This document shows, one piece after another, positions 27,219-37,800 of a stretch of 64,000 nucleotides of DNA; within the stretch, counting starts at the first letter, position 1, and every line of letters begins with the position of its first letter. Source of the DNA: Paraflavitalea devenefica. Its GTDB lineage: Bacteria > Bacteroidota > Bacteroidia > Chitinophagales > Chitinophagaceae. The notes under the pieces were generated by a model, which ran no database searches, was not told the origin of the DNA, and saw only the letters and a program-made list of their open reading frames with translations. A program made the translations under genes and the position numbers. The stretch lies in NCBI RefSeq assembly GCF_011759375.1, contig NZ_JAARML010000001.1, positions 1,426,001-1,490,000 on the forward strand, read 5' to 3'.

Positions 27219-30200
27219 ATGCGAACACTGCTTTTACTTTTACTGCTATTCAGTTTTACTGCTAACAGTCTGCTTGCACAATCAAAACAATTGAAAGGTA
27301 CAGTCACCGATAAACAGGGCCTGCCCCTTTTTGGAGCAACCATTAAGATCAAAGGGCATAATAAAGGCACTTCTGCTGGTGCAGATGGATCATTCATCAT
27401 TACTATCGAACCAGGTGCTGTGCTGATCGTTTCTGCCATTGGGCACCTAACACAGGAAGTAAAGACCGGTACCTCCACTACCATTACTGTGGCGCTTGCC
27501 GATGATGTGAGAACGCTGACCGATGTGGTGGTTACTGGTGTAGCCCAGGCTACCAGCAAGGAGAAGCTGTCATTCAGCCTAACCAAAATATCTGCTGAAA
27601 AAATAAATACGGCGCCTGCACTCGATCTTTCGCAAACATTGCGGGGAAAAGTAGCAGGCATCCAGATAAGCCAAACCCAGGGCGATGATGGCGCTTCTGT
27701 ATTTCTGCGTGGGGCCAAATCCATGTTTGGCAACATCAATCCACTTATTGTAATAGATGGATTTGTTACCAATTTCAGCCTGTCGGACCTTAATCCCCAG
27801 GACGTGGAAGCTATTGAAGTGGTTAAAGGCGCCGCTGCTTCCGCTTTATATGGTACCCGTGCAGAAGGCGGTGTTATACAAGTGATCACTAAAAAAGGAA
27901 GAGGTACAAAGGGAGTGGCTATTACCGTGGATAATGAAGTGGGCGTGAACAATATTCAAAGAACGCCTGAACTGGCCACGATGCACTATTATGTGCCCAA
28001 CGATAGTGACCCTTATGGTTTTGCTTATGCAAGCGGCAGTACTACCACTCGCATCGCCAATTATAAGAGTAACGGATTTTCTGTCAACCTCAGCCCTTAT
28101 AAAAATTATTACAATAATACCGATGCGCTCCTGGGCGATAATAGGTATTTCAGCAACTATGTGTCTATCGCCACTTCCGGCGATAAATACAATGCTTTCC
28201 TCTCGTTCAGGAATCAATATACGGGCGGAGTTGCCGAACCAATTGATCCCAACAAGAAAAAATCATTGCAATTACGCCTGCAGTTCAGGCCCACTGCCAA
28301 GCTGGAAGCAGAAGCCTATATCAACTACTTTAATGAAGTAAAGCCATCTGTTGCGGTGACTGGTAATGGGCAGGGTACTTTCTTTGCTGCCAGCCTCCAA
28401 TGGGAACCGTTCATTAACCTGGCCGCCAAAAATGCCGCCGGAAACTATAATGTGCGGCCCGATGGCTGGAATATCCAGGGCGCCAATCTCAGCAATCCCA
28501 TGTATGAATGGAGCAAACGGGAATACACCAATAATACGGATAACTATCTCGCCGGGGGTAAACTGCGTTACAAAGTATTGAAAAATTTGTCGGTCGAAGC
28601 GCTGGGTTCTGTGCGAAAACAGAATTACACTTTCTCCGATACCTATCCCCGTGGCTTTGAAACCACTACTACCAATGAATCATTGAATAATGGCAGTGTA
28701 TCATTGGGATACAACTATTACCAGATGATCAACGGCCAGGCGCAGGTTAATTACAATACGAAGTTTGGTGAAGATGTTACTTTAGGGGTTACGGGAAAAA
28801 TGGTGTATGAAGAATGGCAGGAAAAGGAATTTGGCGTTTCCGGTTATGATTTTAGCCGTAGCTCTGATATTTATATCATTGGCAATACCCGCACAGATAC
28901 GCGAACCGGTTATGGCTCGGATATGTTCATCAACCAAACCGTGAATTATGGGTATTACCTGAATTTGCAAACTTCCTGGCGTGATAGGGTATTCCTGGAT
29001 GCCCTGGCCCGTATTGACCAAAGTTCCCGGTATGGTGTAGATGAACAAACCGCTTTCTTTCCTCGGGTGTCTTTGGCTTACCGTATTACCCAGGACTTTA
29101 ACCTGGGTGATGCGGTAAGCGAACTCAAAGCCCGTGTGAACTACGGCGCAGCCGGCAGTGTGCCTGCTTATAACTTAAAGAACAGCCGGGTTACTGTGTC
29201 AGCCAGCGGGTTTACCTTGAATCAATTGGCAAGTACCGAACTGCAGCGGTCTATTACACATGAGTGGGAATTTGGCATAGACGCGGTATTGTATAAGAAA
29301 ATAAACGTGCAGGTCAATTATGCAATAGCAAGGAGCTCGGGCGATGTGGTAAGGCCGCCGGCATTTACGCCTTATGAGGCTGCTGGTGTTTATAAGAATT
29401 TTGGCGTTACTAAATCCAATTCCCTCGAACTGGAAATAAATGGCAATGCTGTTGAAACAAAGAATTTTAGTTGGGATTTTGGCCTCACTTTCGGCCGGGT
29501 AAGAAGTGAGATCAAGAGCCTGGGCGCCGGCCTTCCTCCTTTTACAGACGGACTGTTTTGGAAAGATGTGGGTGTAAGTCCCTTTGCCATGTATGGTAAT
29601 AAAGTGCTAACCAGCCTTTCTGAACTTATAGTGGATAAAACAACGGGTAAAGTGACCAATGCTGCCGGCAGCGCCTATGCATTAAGTGACTTTACGGTTA
29701 ACAGCCGTGGATTTGTGGTGTTGGCCAGCCAGCTTGGCACCAAAGATGAAAAGCCATTGTTGTTACAAAAAGGAGGGGCCAATTTATCTACGTTGATTGG
29801 CGATGCCCAGCCGGACTTCCAGGTGGGATTTACCAGCACCTTTACTTTTTTCAAGAATCTCACCTTATATGGAACCGTAGATTGGCAACAGGGCGGTCAG
29901 AAATACGATCAGACCACACAATATCTTTCTTTTGACGCACGGTCCAAAATATGGCAGGAATACGCTGCGTCGGGCCTGCCCCTCACTTTTTTGCAAACCC
30001 TGTATAACGGGAATTCTTATACCAGTTTCTGGGTGGCTAACAACAGTTATGTAGCCTTGCGTGAGCTTTCGCTCAGCTACCGTCTTCCCGGCCCTAAAAA
30101 GAGCAAGATCTTTAAGGATGCTACCCTGTCTGTTATCGGCAGGAACCTGTACACCTGGACCGATTTCCAGGGCAGTAATCCCGAAGGCAACCACGAATAT

Positions 30201-30254
30201 TTCCCTTACCCGGTTTACAGGACTTTTTCAACGAGGCTGATACTGAATTTTTAA
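27219..30254 (+). CDS. SusC/RagA family TonB-linked outer-membrane transporter
   Basis: 1011 residues from the ATG at 27219, which gives signal peptide MRTLLLLLLLFSFTANSLLA; the in-frame ATG at 27156 adds 21 residues before it. CarboxypepD_reg-like domain at about 24-100 (KGTVTDKQGLPLFGATIKIK), then the plug (ALDLSQTLRGKVAGIQI, PLIVIDGF, AAASALYGTRAEGGVIQVIT), then a 22-strand-type barrel ending RTFSTRLILNF. It forms the outer-membrane import pore, with the SusD-like lipoprotein 23 bases downstream as lid. No glycoside hydrolase, sigma/anti-sigma pair or other utilisation enzyme is adjacent, so the cargo (glycan, peptide or other) is undetermined. Confidence 0.95.
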   Translation: MRTLLLLLLLFSFTANSLLAQSKQLKGTVTDKQGLPLFGATIKIKGHNKGTSAGADGSFIITIEPGAVLIVSAIGHLTQEVKTGTSTTITVALADDVRTLTDVVVTGVAQATSKEKLSFSLTKISAEKINTAPALDLSQTLRGKVAGIQISQTQGDDGASVFLRGAKSMFGNINPLIVIDGFVTNFSLSDLNPQDVEAIEVVKGAAASALYGTRAEGGVIQVITKKGRGTKGVAITVDNEVGVNNIQRTPELATMHYYVPNDSDPYGFAYASGSTTTRIANYKSNGFSVNLSPYKNYYNNTDALLGDNRYFSNYVSIATSGDKYNAFLSFRNQYTGGVAEPIDPNKKKSLQLRLQFRPTAKLEAEAYINYFNEVKPSVAVTGNGQGTFFAASLQWEPFINLAAKNAAGNYNVRPDGWNIQGANLSNPMYEWSKREYTNNTDNYLAGGKLRYKVLKNLSVEALGSVRKQNYTFSDTYPRGFETTTTNESLNNGSVSLGYNYYQMINGQAQVNYNTKFGEDVTLGVTGKMVYEEWQEKEFGVSGYDFSRSSDIYIIGNTRTDTRTGYGSDMFINQTVNYGYYLNLQTSWRDRVFLDALARIDQSSRYGVDEQTAFFPRVSLAYRITQDFNLGDAVSELKARVNYGAAGSVPAYNLKNSRVTVSASGFTLNQLASTELQRSITHEWEFGIDAVLYKKINVQVNYAIARSSGDVVRPPAFTPYEAAGVYKNFGVTKSNSLELEINGNAVETKNFSWDFGLTFGRVRSEIKSLGAGLPPFTDGLFWKDVGVSPFAMYGNKVLTSLSELIVDKTTGKVTNAAGSAYALSDFTVNSRGFVVLASQLGTKDEKPLLLQKGGANLSTLIGDAQPDFQVGFTSTFTFFKNLTLYGTVDWQQGGQKYDQTTQYLSFDARSKIWQEYAASGLPLTFLQTLYNGNSYTSFWVANNSYVALRELSLSYRLPGPKKSKIFKDATLSVIGRNLYTWTDFQGSNPEGNHEYFPYPVYRTFSTRLILNF

Positions 30255-30277
30255 ACTGCTTAAGAAATACAGCTAAA

Positions 30278-31837
30278 ATGAAGGATATGAAAAAATATAT
30301 TGTTATACCTGTATTGTTGATATGGGTATTTTCTTCCTGCAAAAAACTACAGTTTGACGATCCTACTACTTATACCCTGGAAGAAGGCATCGAAAAAACA
30401 CCAGATTATTATTACAAGCTGGCTTCGGGCAATTTCTCCAATGCATTATGGAATATCAACTCGGCCTATAATTTTGGCTATGGAATAAGCGCCCTGGCCG
30501 ACCAGACAACGGTTACTAACCGGGTGCAGGAGTGGTGGGATTTTGCCATAGAACCTCGCAAACGTTTGAATAATAGCCTCTCTTATGGAGGATACTTACA
30601 TTTCAGCTCTCCCTATGCCAGCTTTTATACACCCAACCTGAACGCCAACGTGATCATTGAAGCGCTGGATAAAGGCGCGAAAGGGATTGATGATAAAGCA
30701 AGGGACCGGACCGGTGAAATTTATGCTATTGCTTACCTGATCAAAGGCATATCCCTGGGTTACCTGGGCGCTATTTACGACCGGGGGATCATTGCCAATG
30801 AGAACCTCGGCACTGCCGGTTCCAAAGCGCTTTCCAACTCCTACAAGGAAATGATTGAAAGCGCCATGACTTATTTTGATAAAGCCATTGCTGCCGCCAG
30901 TGCAACTTCCTCCATGACGGTATCTGATTTTTATATTAATGTAGCCCTGGACAAAACTAAGTTCATCCAGCTTGCCAACTCCCTGGCTGCCCGGCTACTG
31001 GCATCCGTACCGCGGGATAAAGCAGAGGCTATCGCACTTGGTGCTACTTTCTGGAATAAAGTACTGGCCTATGCCAATGCAGGCATCAAAGAAGATATTG
31101 TAGTGCCATATGTAAGCGGAGGCTATTACAACTACATGGCGCACTATGGCCTTACAGAAGCGGGTGGGGGTGCCTACCTTCCTGCTGATATTAAGGTGGC
31201 CTATTTTGCTGATAAAACAGGAACTTATCCCAGTAGCTATCCTTTGAACGAGTCTGTTACACTCGGGCCTGTTCAAACAGATGATGCCCGGTTTGCCCAG
31301 TATTTTAAATACAGCACCAACTTTGGTTACCTGAGGGTAGACAGGGGACGTAACCTTTTTTCCAATTATAAACACAATCGTTGGTCGCAGGGAGGTACTT
31401 ACCCCAATACCCTGACGGTTACAGGTTATCCCAATCCTATTTTTTTGTCGGAGGAAATACGGCTGTTAAAAGCAGAAGCCAAAATGTGGGCCGGTGATAT
31501 TGCCGGCGCTGCCGCCGAATTGAATGATCCGGCTGCCGACAGGATTGCCAAAGGAGGTCTGCCAGCCATTGCCGTTACAGAAGCGGCAGTAAGAAAAACC
31601 TTGCATTATGAATATGCCATTAGCATAGATGTATCAGGAAGCGTCATCAACCCCTGGGTATTTATGCGCAGGAATGATTTATTGCAGCCTGGCACCCCTA
31701 CAGAGTTTCCCAATCCCGAACAGCAGCTCTTGCTTACGCCTGATCCCGTGTACACTTTTGGTGGAGCTGAATATGCCGGCGAAAAAGGGAAATGGGGTGA
31801 AACGGCAACCGCCGCTGCTACCAGTGGTTGGAAATGA
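30278..31837 (+). CDS. SusD/RagB family surface lipoprotein
   Basis: 519 residues; signal MKDMKKYIVIPVLLIWVFSS followed by lipobox Cys (SSCKK) near residue 22. Helical TPR-like body (YAIAYLIKGISLGYLGAIYDRG) and family-typical C-terminal region (LSEEIRLLKAEAKMWAGD). Binds the ligand at the cell surface for the SusC channel encoded just upstream. The ATG at 30287 (MKKYIV) is an equally good start. Terminator at 31872. Confidence 0.93.
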   Translation: MKDMKKYIVIPVLLIWVFSSCKKLQFDDPTTYTLEEGIEKTPDYYYKLASGNFSNALWNINSAYNFGYGISALADQTTVTNRVQEWWDFAIEPRKRLNNSLSYGGYLHFSSPYASFYTPNLNANVIIEALDKGAKGIDDKARDRTGEIYAIAYLIKGISLGYLGAIYDRGIIANENLGTAGSKALSNSYKEMIESAMTYFDKAIAAASATSSMTVSDFYINVALDKTKFIQLANSLAARLLASVPRDKAEAIALGATFWNKVLAYANAGIKEDIVVPYVSGGYYNYMAHYGLTEAGGGAYLPADIKVAYFADKTGTYPSSYPLNESVTLGPVQTDDARFAQYFKYSTNFGYLRVDRGRNLFSNYKHNRWSQGGTYPNTLTVTGYPNPIFLSEEIRLLKAEAKMWAGDIAGAAAELNDPAADRIAKGGLPAIAVTEAAVRKTLHYEYAISIDVSGSVINPWVFMRRNDLLQPGTPTEFPNPEQQLLLTPDPVYTFGGAEYAGEKGKWGETATAAATSGWK

Positions 31838-31871
31838 TTACCGACCCTTTTATATATAACACAACAACACA

Positions 31872-31897
31872 GGGGAGGCGTAAAGCCTCCCCTTTTT
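31872..31897 (+). terminator. Intrinsic terminator of the SusC-SusD operon
   Basis: GGGGAGGC-GTAAA-GCCTCCCC stem-loop followed by TTTTT, 35 bases after the SusD stop. The T-run is only on the plus strand. Confidence 0.85.
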
Positions 31898-31918
31898 CAG
31901 TTGTAAGGGTATTGTCTG

Positions 31919-32680
31919 CTAGAAATAAGAAGAGTCCCAGCTAATGATACCCCTTGCCCGCAACAGTTTTTCCGTTTGCTTAAATAATTTCAACAGCAGG
32001 AAACTCACTACTGCCATAACAGCTATTACCAGCAGGGAGGTTTCTTTGATATGGCCTTCGAATAATGACTTATAGGGCAACAATAGGAAAAGCACGCCAT
32101 ACCATATCCCAAATGTGAAGGCTGTTTGCAAATAAATACCGCCATATACCTTCCAGTCGGGCGATGCAGGCTGGGGTGTATATTTTTTCAGTAAGTCATT
32201 CTTTTTCTTCAGTACATCATTACTTTCCTCCGGGCGGTCTTCCACCGACTTTTTACGCTCGAACAGGCGTGTGAGCTCATAGATGGGAACAGCGAGGATT
32301 ACCAGGAGAAAAAATCTCCCTGATTCCTTCGTAGCAGCTGTATCTACATGCGACGTCACTAAAAGCAGGCAGCCATACAGCATAACACCAAAGATCGCTG
32401 CATGAAAAAGGATATTGGGGGTAATGGAGAGCAGGTTGATCCGGAATCGCTTCCACACATCATACCCTTCTTTTTCCTCAGTTTCCAGTAATGAGACTAC
32501 AAATACTATGATCGACCAAAGCAGTAATATGGCCGCGGTAAGCAATAGTACCATACTGATCGCTTTACAGGTCATGTCCTGGCAGATCATACGCCAGGCA
32601 TAGTTGCCCAGCAACCAACCGGGCAATACAGAGGGTAAAATGGTGATGAAACTGCGGGCCATCCGTTGTAAGAAATTCAT
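31919..32680 (-). CDS. Integral membrane protein of unknown function
   Basis: 253 residues with five or six hydrophobic segments (about 11-27, 37-64, 88-109, 122-138, 180-202, 213-230) and a charged cytoplasmic-type loop between the fourth and fifth (ERKKSVEDRPEESNDVLKKK). I do not recognise a family. It is divergent from the E1 gene at 32738 with 57 bases between the starts. Confidence 0.75.
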   Translation of the reverse strand: MNFLQRMARSFITILPSVLPGWLLGNYAWRMICQDMTCKAISMVLLLTAAILLLWSIIVFVVSLLETEEKEGYDVWKRFRINLLSITPNILFHAAIFGVMLYGCLLLVTSHVDTAATKESGRFFLLVILAVPIYELTRLFERKKSVEDRPEESNDVLKKKNDLLKKYTPQPASPDWKVYGGIYLQTAFTFGIWYGVLFLLLPYKSLFEGHIKETSLLVIAVMAVVSFLLLKLFKQTEKLLRARGIISWDSSYF

Positions 32681-32737
32681 AGCTTAAATTTAAAATATAT
32701 CCATCCCCGGCTTCGTTACGATCTATATCTTTGGAGT

Positions 32738-34753
32738 ATGCAATTTAACCGTAAAGAGCTGACCAACGAAACGTTGGTCCATTTTTATAAAAGCCTGTTG
32801 CTGCCCCGCATGATCGAAGAGAAGATGCTGGTGCTTTTGCGGCAGGGAAAAATATCCAAATGGTTTAGTGGCATCGGACAGGAAGCGATTGCTGTAGGAG
32901 CGGCGCTGGCCCTGGAGCAGGATGAATGGATCATGCCCCTGCACCGGAACCTGGGTGTATTTACCGGGCGGAATATGCCATTACATAAATTGTTCATGCA
33001 ATGGCAGGGTAGCCAGGAAGGTTATAGCAAAGGCCGCGAAAGAAGCTTTCATTTCGGGAGCCGCGAACACCATATCTGTGGTATGATCTCGCACCTGGGG
33101 CCTCAACTGGCCATCGCCGACGGTGTGGCCCTTGCCCACAAGCTCCGCAGGGAAAACAAAGTGGCGCTGGCTTTTACCGGGGAAGGTGGTACCAGTGAGG
33201 GCGATTTTCACGAAGCGCTGAATACCGCCGCCGTATGGGACCTGCCGGTGATCTTCGTTATAGAAAATAACGGGTATGGATTAAGTACCCCTGTTTCGGA
33301 ACAGTACCGCTGCGAAAACCTGGTAGAGCGTGCGAAAGGTTATGGCATGGAAGGCATTAAGATTGATGGCAATAATATTCTGTCGGTATATGATACGATT
33401 AAAGGGGTACGCGATTATTGCCTCGAAAAGCAAAAGCCTTACCTTATAGAATGCGCTACCTTCCGCATGCGCGGCCATGAAGAAGCCAGCGGCACCAAAT
33501 ATGTGCCCGCTTATTTATTCGAAGTATGGGAAATGAAAGATCCTGTCAAAAAGTTTGAAGAATTCCTGCTGGCGGAAGCCGTGCTGGATGAAGAACAACT
33601 GGTTATCATCAGGCAGGATATTAAAGAGTATATTGAAACGGAACTTTCCATAGGGTTTAATACTGCACCTGTAGTGGCGGATACAGAACAGGAACTGGAT
33701 GATATTTATGCCCTGCCGGAAGCCGCCAGCCGCCAGTCAACAAAGGTCATTGATCATTCGCAGCCGCTATCTGACTCCGGACTTCCCACCTCCGAACTCC
33801 GCTTTATTGATGCGATCAAAGCAGGCCTTCACCAGTCTATGACGCAACATGCCAACCTTATTCTTATGGGACAGGATATTGCGGAATATGGTGGCGCTTT
33901 TAAAATAACAGAAGGCTTTGTACAGGAGTTCGGCAAAGAGCGTGTGCGCAATACACCACTTTGCGAAAGCGCTATTGTGGGCAGCGCCCTCGGCCTTAGC
34001 CTGGAAGGGTTTAAGAGCATGATGGAAATGCAGTTTGCCGATTTCGTTACTGTTGGCTTTAACCAGATCGTGAACAACCTGGCCAAGATCCATTACCGTT
34101 GGGGACAGCCTGCCGATGTGGTGATCCGCATGCCTGCGGGTGGAGGCGTAGGCGCCGGACCATTTCATTCGCAAAGCAATGAAGCCTGGTTTGCACATAT
34201 ACCCGGACTGAAAGTAGTATATCCTTCTACTCCCATAGATGCGAAAGGACTGCTGATCGCTGCGATCAACGACCCCAACCCGGTTATGTATTTTGAGCAT
34301 AAGGCGCTGTACCGGAGTGTGAGCGGACCTGTACCTGATGCCTATTATGAAATTGAAATTGGCAAGGCAAGGGTAGTACAGGAGGGGGTTGATATCTCCA
34401 TCATTACGTATGGCAGTGGCGTGCATTGGGCTACAGAATATGCCAATACCCACACCTACATTTCTTTCCATATTCTTGACCTGCGCACTTTGCTGCCATT
34501 GGATTATGCAGCCATCCGCAATGCCGTTGCCCGTACCGGTAAGGTATTGATATTGCATGAAGATACCCTGACAGGAGGCATTGGGGGAGAACTCGCTGCC
34601 TGGATCGGGGAACATTGTTTCGATTTACTGGATGCTCCTGTGATGCGTTGCGCCTCCCTCGATACGCCCGTACCTTTTAGTATTGAATTGGAAAATAATT
34701 TCCTCGCCAAAGCAAGATTGGATGAGTATATCAGGAAGTTGATTAATTATTAA
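32738..34753 (+). CDS. 2-oxoacid dehydrogenase E1, fused alpha and beta subunits
   Basis: 671 residues. The N-terminal half (about 1-320) is an E1-alpha: RMIEEKMLVLLRQGKISKW, GQEAIAVGAALAL, and the thiamine-diphosphate motif GEGGTSEGDFHEALN...ENN (about 147-176). The C-terminal half (about 345-671) is an E1-beta: AIKAGLHQSMTQ, LMGQDIAEYGGAFKIT, RMPAGGGVGAGPFHSQS, ILDLRTLLPLD and HEDTLTGGIGGELAAW. The enzyme decarboxylates a 2-oxoacid, probably branched-chain, and passes the acyl group to an E2 lipoyl protein. No E2 or E3 is in the window. Fused E1 chains of this kind are common in Bacteroidota. It depends on TPP, the effector of the riboswitch at 9.3 kb. Confidence 0.92.
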   Translation: MQFNRKELTNETLVHFYKSLLLPRMIEEKMLVLLRQGKISKWFSGIGQEAIAVGAALALEQDEWIMPLHRNLGVFTGRNMPLHKLFMQWQGSQEGYSKGRERSFHFGSREHHICGMISHLGPQLAIADGVALAHKLRRENKVALAFTGEGGTSEGDFHEALNTAAVWDLPVIFVIENNGYGLSTPVSEQYRCENLVERAKGYGMEGIKIDGNNILSVYDTIKGVRDYCLEKQKPYLIECATFRMRGHEEASGTKYVPAYLFEVWEMKDPVKKFEEFLLAEAVLDEEQLVIIRQDIKEYIETELSIGFNTAPVVADTEQELDDIYALPEAASRQSTKVIDHSQPLSDSGLPTSELRFIDAIKAGLHQSMTQHANLILMGQDIAEYGGAFKITEGFVQEFGKERVRNTPLCESAIVGSALGLSLEGFKSMMEMQFADFVTVGFNQIVNNLAKIHYRWGQPADVVIRMPAGGGVGAGPFHSQSNEAWFAHIPGLKVVYPSTPIDAKGLLIAAINDPNPVMYFEHKALYRSVSGPVPDAYYEIEIGKARVVQEGVDISIITYGSGVHWATEYANTHTYISFHILDLRTLLPLDYAAIRNAVARTGKVLILHEDTLTGGIGGELAAWIGEHCFDLLDAPVMRCASLDTPVPFSIELENNFLAKARLDEYIRKLINY

Positions 34754-34813
34754 TCACTTCGTCTTTATGCAATTTATTTACCCCGCGCATCTTTCTTCAA
34801 ATGCCCCAACTGC

Positions 34814-37800
34814 ATGAGAAGAATAGCGCTACCCGTATTGCTTTCCTTATGGTCGTTTGCTTCCCTGGCCCAACATAACCTGTCTGGCAGCCGACAGAGT
34901 AGCGCTTATACTTATATATACCGCATTGATGCCAAAGAGACCAGCCTGCTATACCACTCCGACATGGATGAATTACAGGAAAAACATCTCCATACACGGG
35001 TGGATTCTTTTGTCACTGCTACAGAAAAAGCACCTGCGCTAAAGCCCGGCAATTATCTTTTTGTACAGGCAAAAGGAAACCGCCTGGCAGCAGCATTACA
35101 GACTATTGACGACCTGCAGATCAAACTGCTCAATAATAACCGCGACCTGCTTATTGCGGTGCACAATAAAAACGGTCAACTGATCAAGGATGCCCAGGTA
35201 TTTACCGGCAACAGGAAGGTACCGTATGACGATGTATTCAAGGTGTTTCGCATACCTAAAAAAAGAAGGGCAGCACTCGTTACTGTGAATCACCAGGGAA
35301 TCCTGCATTTTCTACCACTTACCAAACGACCGGTGAATTTCTGGCGCAAGCTCTCTTATTCATTTCCGCTTCGCTATGTGGTACAACCTGTTCGCAAACT
35401 CTTTAATCCCAGGTTCCGTTACCATCGTAACCGGAATTATTTTCACGGCTCTACTGCTTATGAAAAGAAGTTTACCGGCTTTATGGTCTTCAGTAAACCC
35501 AGGTATAAGCCCGGCGATACGGTAAAGCTCAAAGCATGGGTAGCTACCAAAGCCGGTAAACCGGTCAACCGCCCCTTACTGCTGCGGCTGACAGACAACC
35601 ATTTTGACACAGACAGTATCCTCACGACCATTCAACCCTACCGCCCCGGCGGCTATGAATACAGTTTTGTATTAAAGGACAGCCTGGACCTTACGCTTGA
35701 TGCTGACCATTTACTTACTCTCGAAGAGCAGAGCAGTCGTAGGTATGACCTGGACGAATATGATGGAGACCTGGACGAGGATGAATATGCCCTGAAACGT
35801 TCGGTATTGATGCGGGGTAAATTCTATTATGAAGAGTATGAACTGGCGGCTATCAATTTTACGGCCCGTAGTGATAAAAAAGAACATAACCGCGGCCATG
35901 AAGTGGCTGTTTATTGCAAAGCAACCGATGAAAACGAAATGGCCGTTATGGACGGGCGGGTAGAATTGCTGGTAAAGCCTTTGCCCTATGGGATGCATAG
36001 TTTTTATGCTCCTAAGGTGTTTTTGTCAGATACCTTATGGAATCATACGCAAACACTGGAAAGTATTGGCGAAACAAAGATCCTTATTCCCGACAGCATT
36101 TTCCCTGCTGGTTCTTTTGGATATCAGATAGTCTGTACTTTCCTGAACAGCAATAACGAAGAGAAGACGGTAACCCTGCAACAACATTTTTACAATGACC
36201 GCCGGCACATAGAGTTTGACGAGCAAAAAGACAGCCTTTATATTACACTGACAGAAGCGGGCAAACCGGTATCTGCCCCGGCAACACTCTATGTTTTTTA
36301 TGGGAAAGACGACACCTTACGGCAACAGTCCTTGCAACTCCCATCCTCCATCCGGCTTGACCCCTTTGCCGGGTATTATGAAGTAAGAACAGACAGCCTC
36401 CGGAAAGAGTTTAGATCACAAGCGGCCGGGATTATCAGTTGCCGCTCATTACGTACGCGTGATTCAGTTATGGTGCAGGTGATCAATCCACATCACCTGT
36501 CTTTCTGGTACACGATTTTCGCCGGCAATAAAATTATTCATCGTGGCTATGGCGATAGCTTGTTGTTTATTGATCGTGTGCGTACACCGAAAAATTATTT
36601 CGTATCCCTGCAATATATTTATGAGAATCACCCCCAGGAGGCTAATTATGCCATTCCTTACAAAGACAAATTATTGAACATACGGGTGAACCAGCCTGCC
36701 GAAGTATATCCGGGCCAGCAGGTAAAGGTAGACATTGCTGTAACTGATAATGAAGGAAAGCCTGTTCCGGATGCTGATGTTACTGCCTATGCTTTTACCC
36801 GTAAATTCAATCATGTTTCTTTGCCCTCTATTCCTTACTTGGGTAAAATGTATAAACCCCGTAAAAGGTATAGTCAGTTCTATTTAGGATCTTCGGCAGA
36901 AGAGGAAGGCCGCATCCGGTTAAACTGGCAACGCTGGAGCCGGGAAATGGGCCTGGACAGCATAGAGTATTACCGCTTCCTCCATCCTGCCACGATTTAT
37001 ACCAATACAGAAGCGGTGAGCCATGGCATTACGCAAATAGCTCCTTTTGTAGTGCTGAAAGGGGAACTGCAGCCGGTGCACCTGCTGTACATTGATGAAG
37101 TGCCCCATTTCTTCAGCCAGGCGCAAAACCTGTCGCAATACAGTTTTGCAGTAAAGCCAGGCAAACATGCCCTCCGGATCAGGACCCATAACCGGCTTAT
37201 TCACCTGGACAGTATCTGGGCTGCCGAAGGCATGAAAACATTCATTGCTATTAATGCCGATACTTCCAATAAGGTCATCCGCCAGCAGAGAATGCCCGAT
37301 ACGCTCTCCCCGGCTGAAAAGGACCTGTGGGGCAAATACATGATCCTGGTAGAGAATAATTTCAGCGACAGGATGGCCATCGTTGAGCAGGGTAACCGGC
37401 ATACCGTGCTTAACCTGCTTACCGGCCGGCAGCTTTACCGGAATAATTTTTTCCTGACGGGACCGGTATCGCCCACCACCGCTAACCTGCAGGTTAAAGA
37501 GCGGTTTACCCAATCATTCCAACCAGAAGGCCATTATCTTTTCAATATTACCAAAGGACTGATCAAACAAAAACAGTTGCCTTACGGCTATTACACTTTT
37601 AACAAACGTCTTTCATGGGAGGCGCGTACCCCTGCCTTTAGTGATTTTGTACTGACTGCTGCTGACGTAGACAGCCTTTGGCAGGATTTCCTGGATCACC
37701 GCAACGCTACGGAAGACCTGTTCCGGAATCAACCGCTCAATAAGCAGGGCAATGGCCGGTTACAGATCGGCTCACCGGTTGATGTGCAGGACCGCCTGGT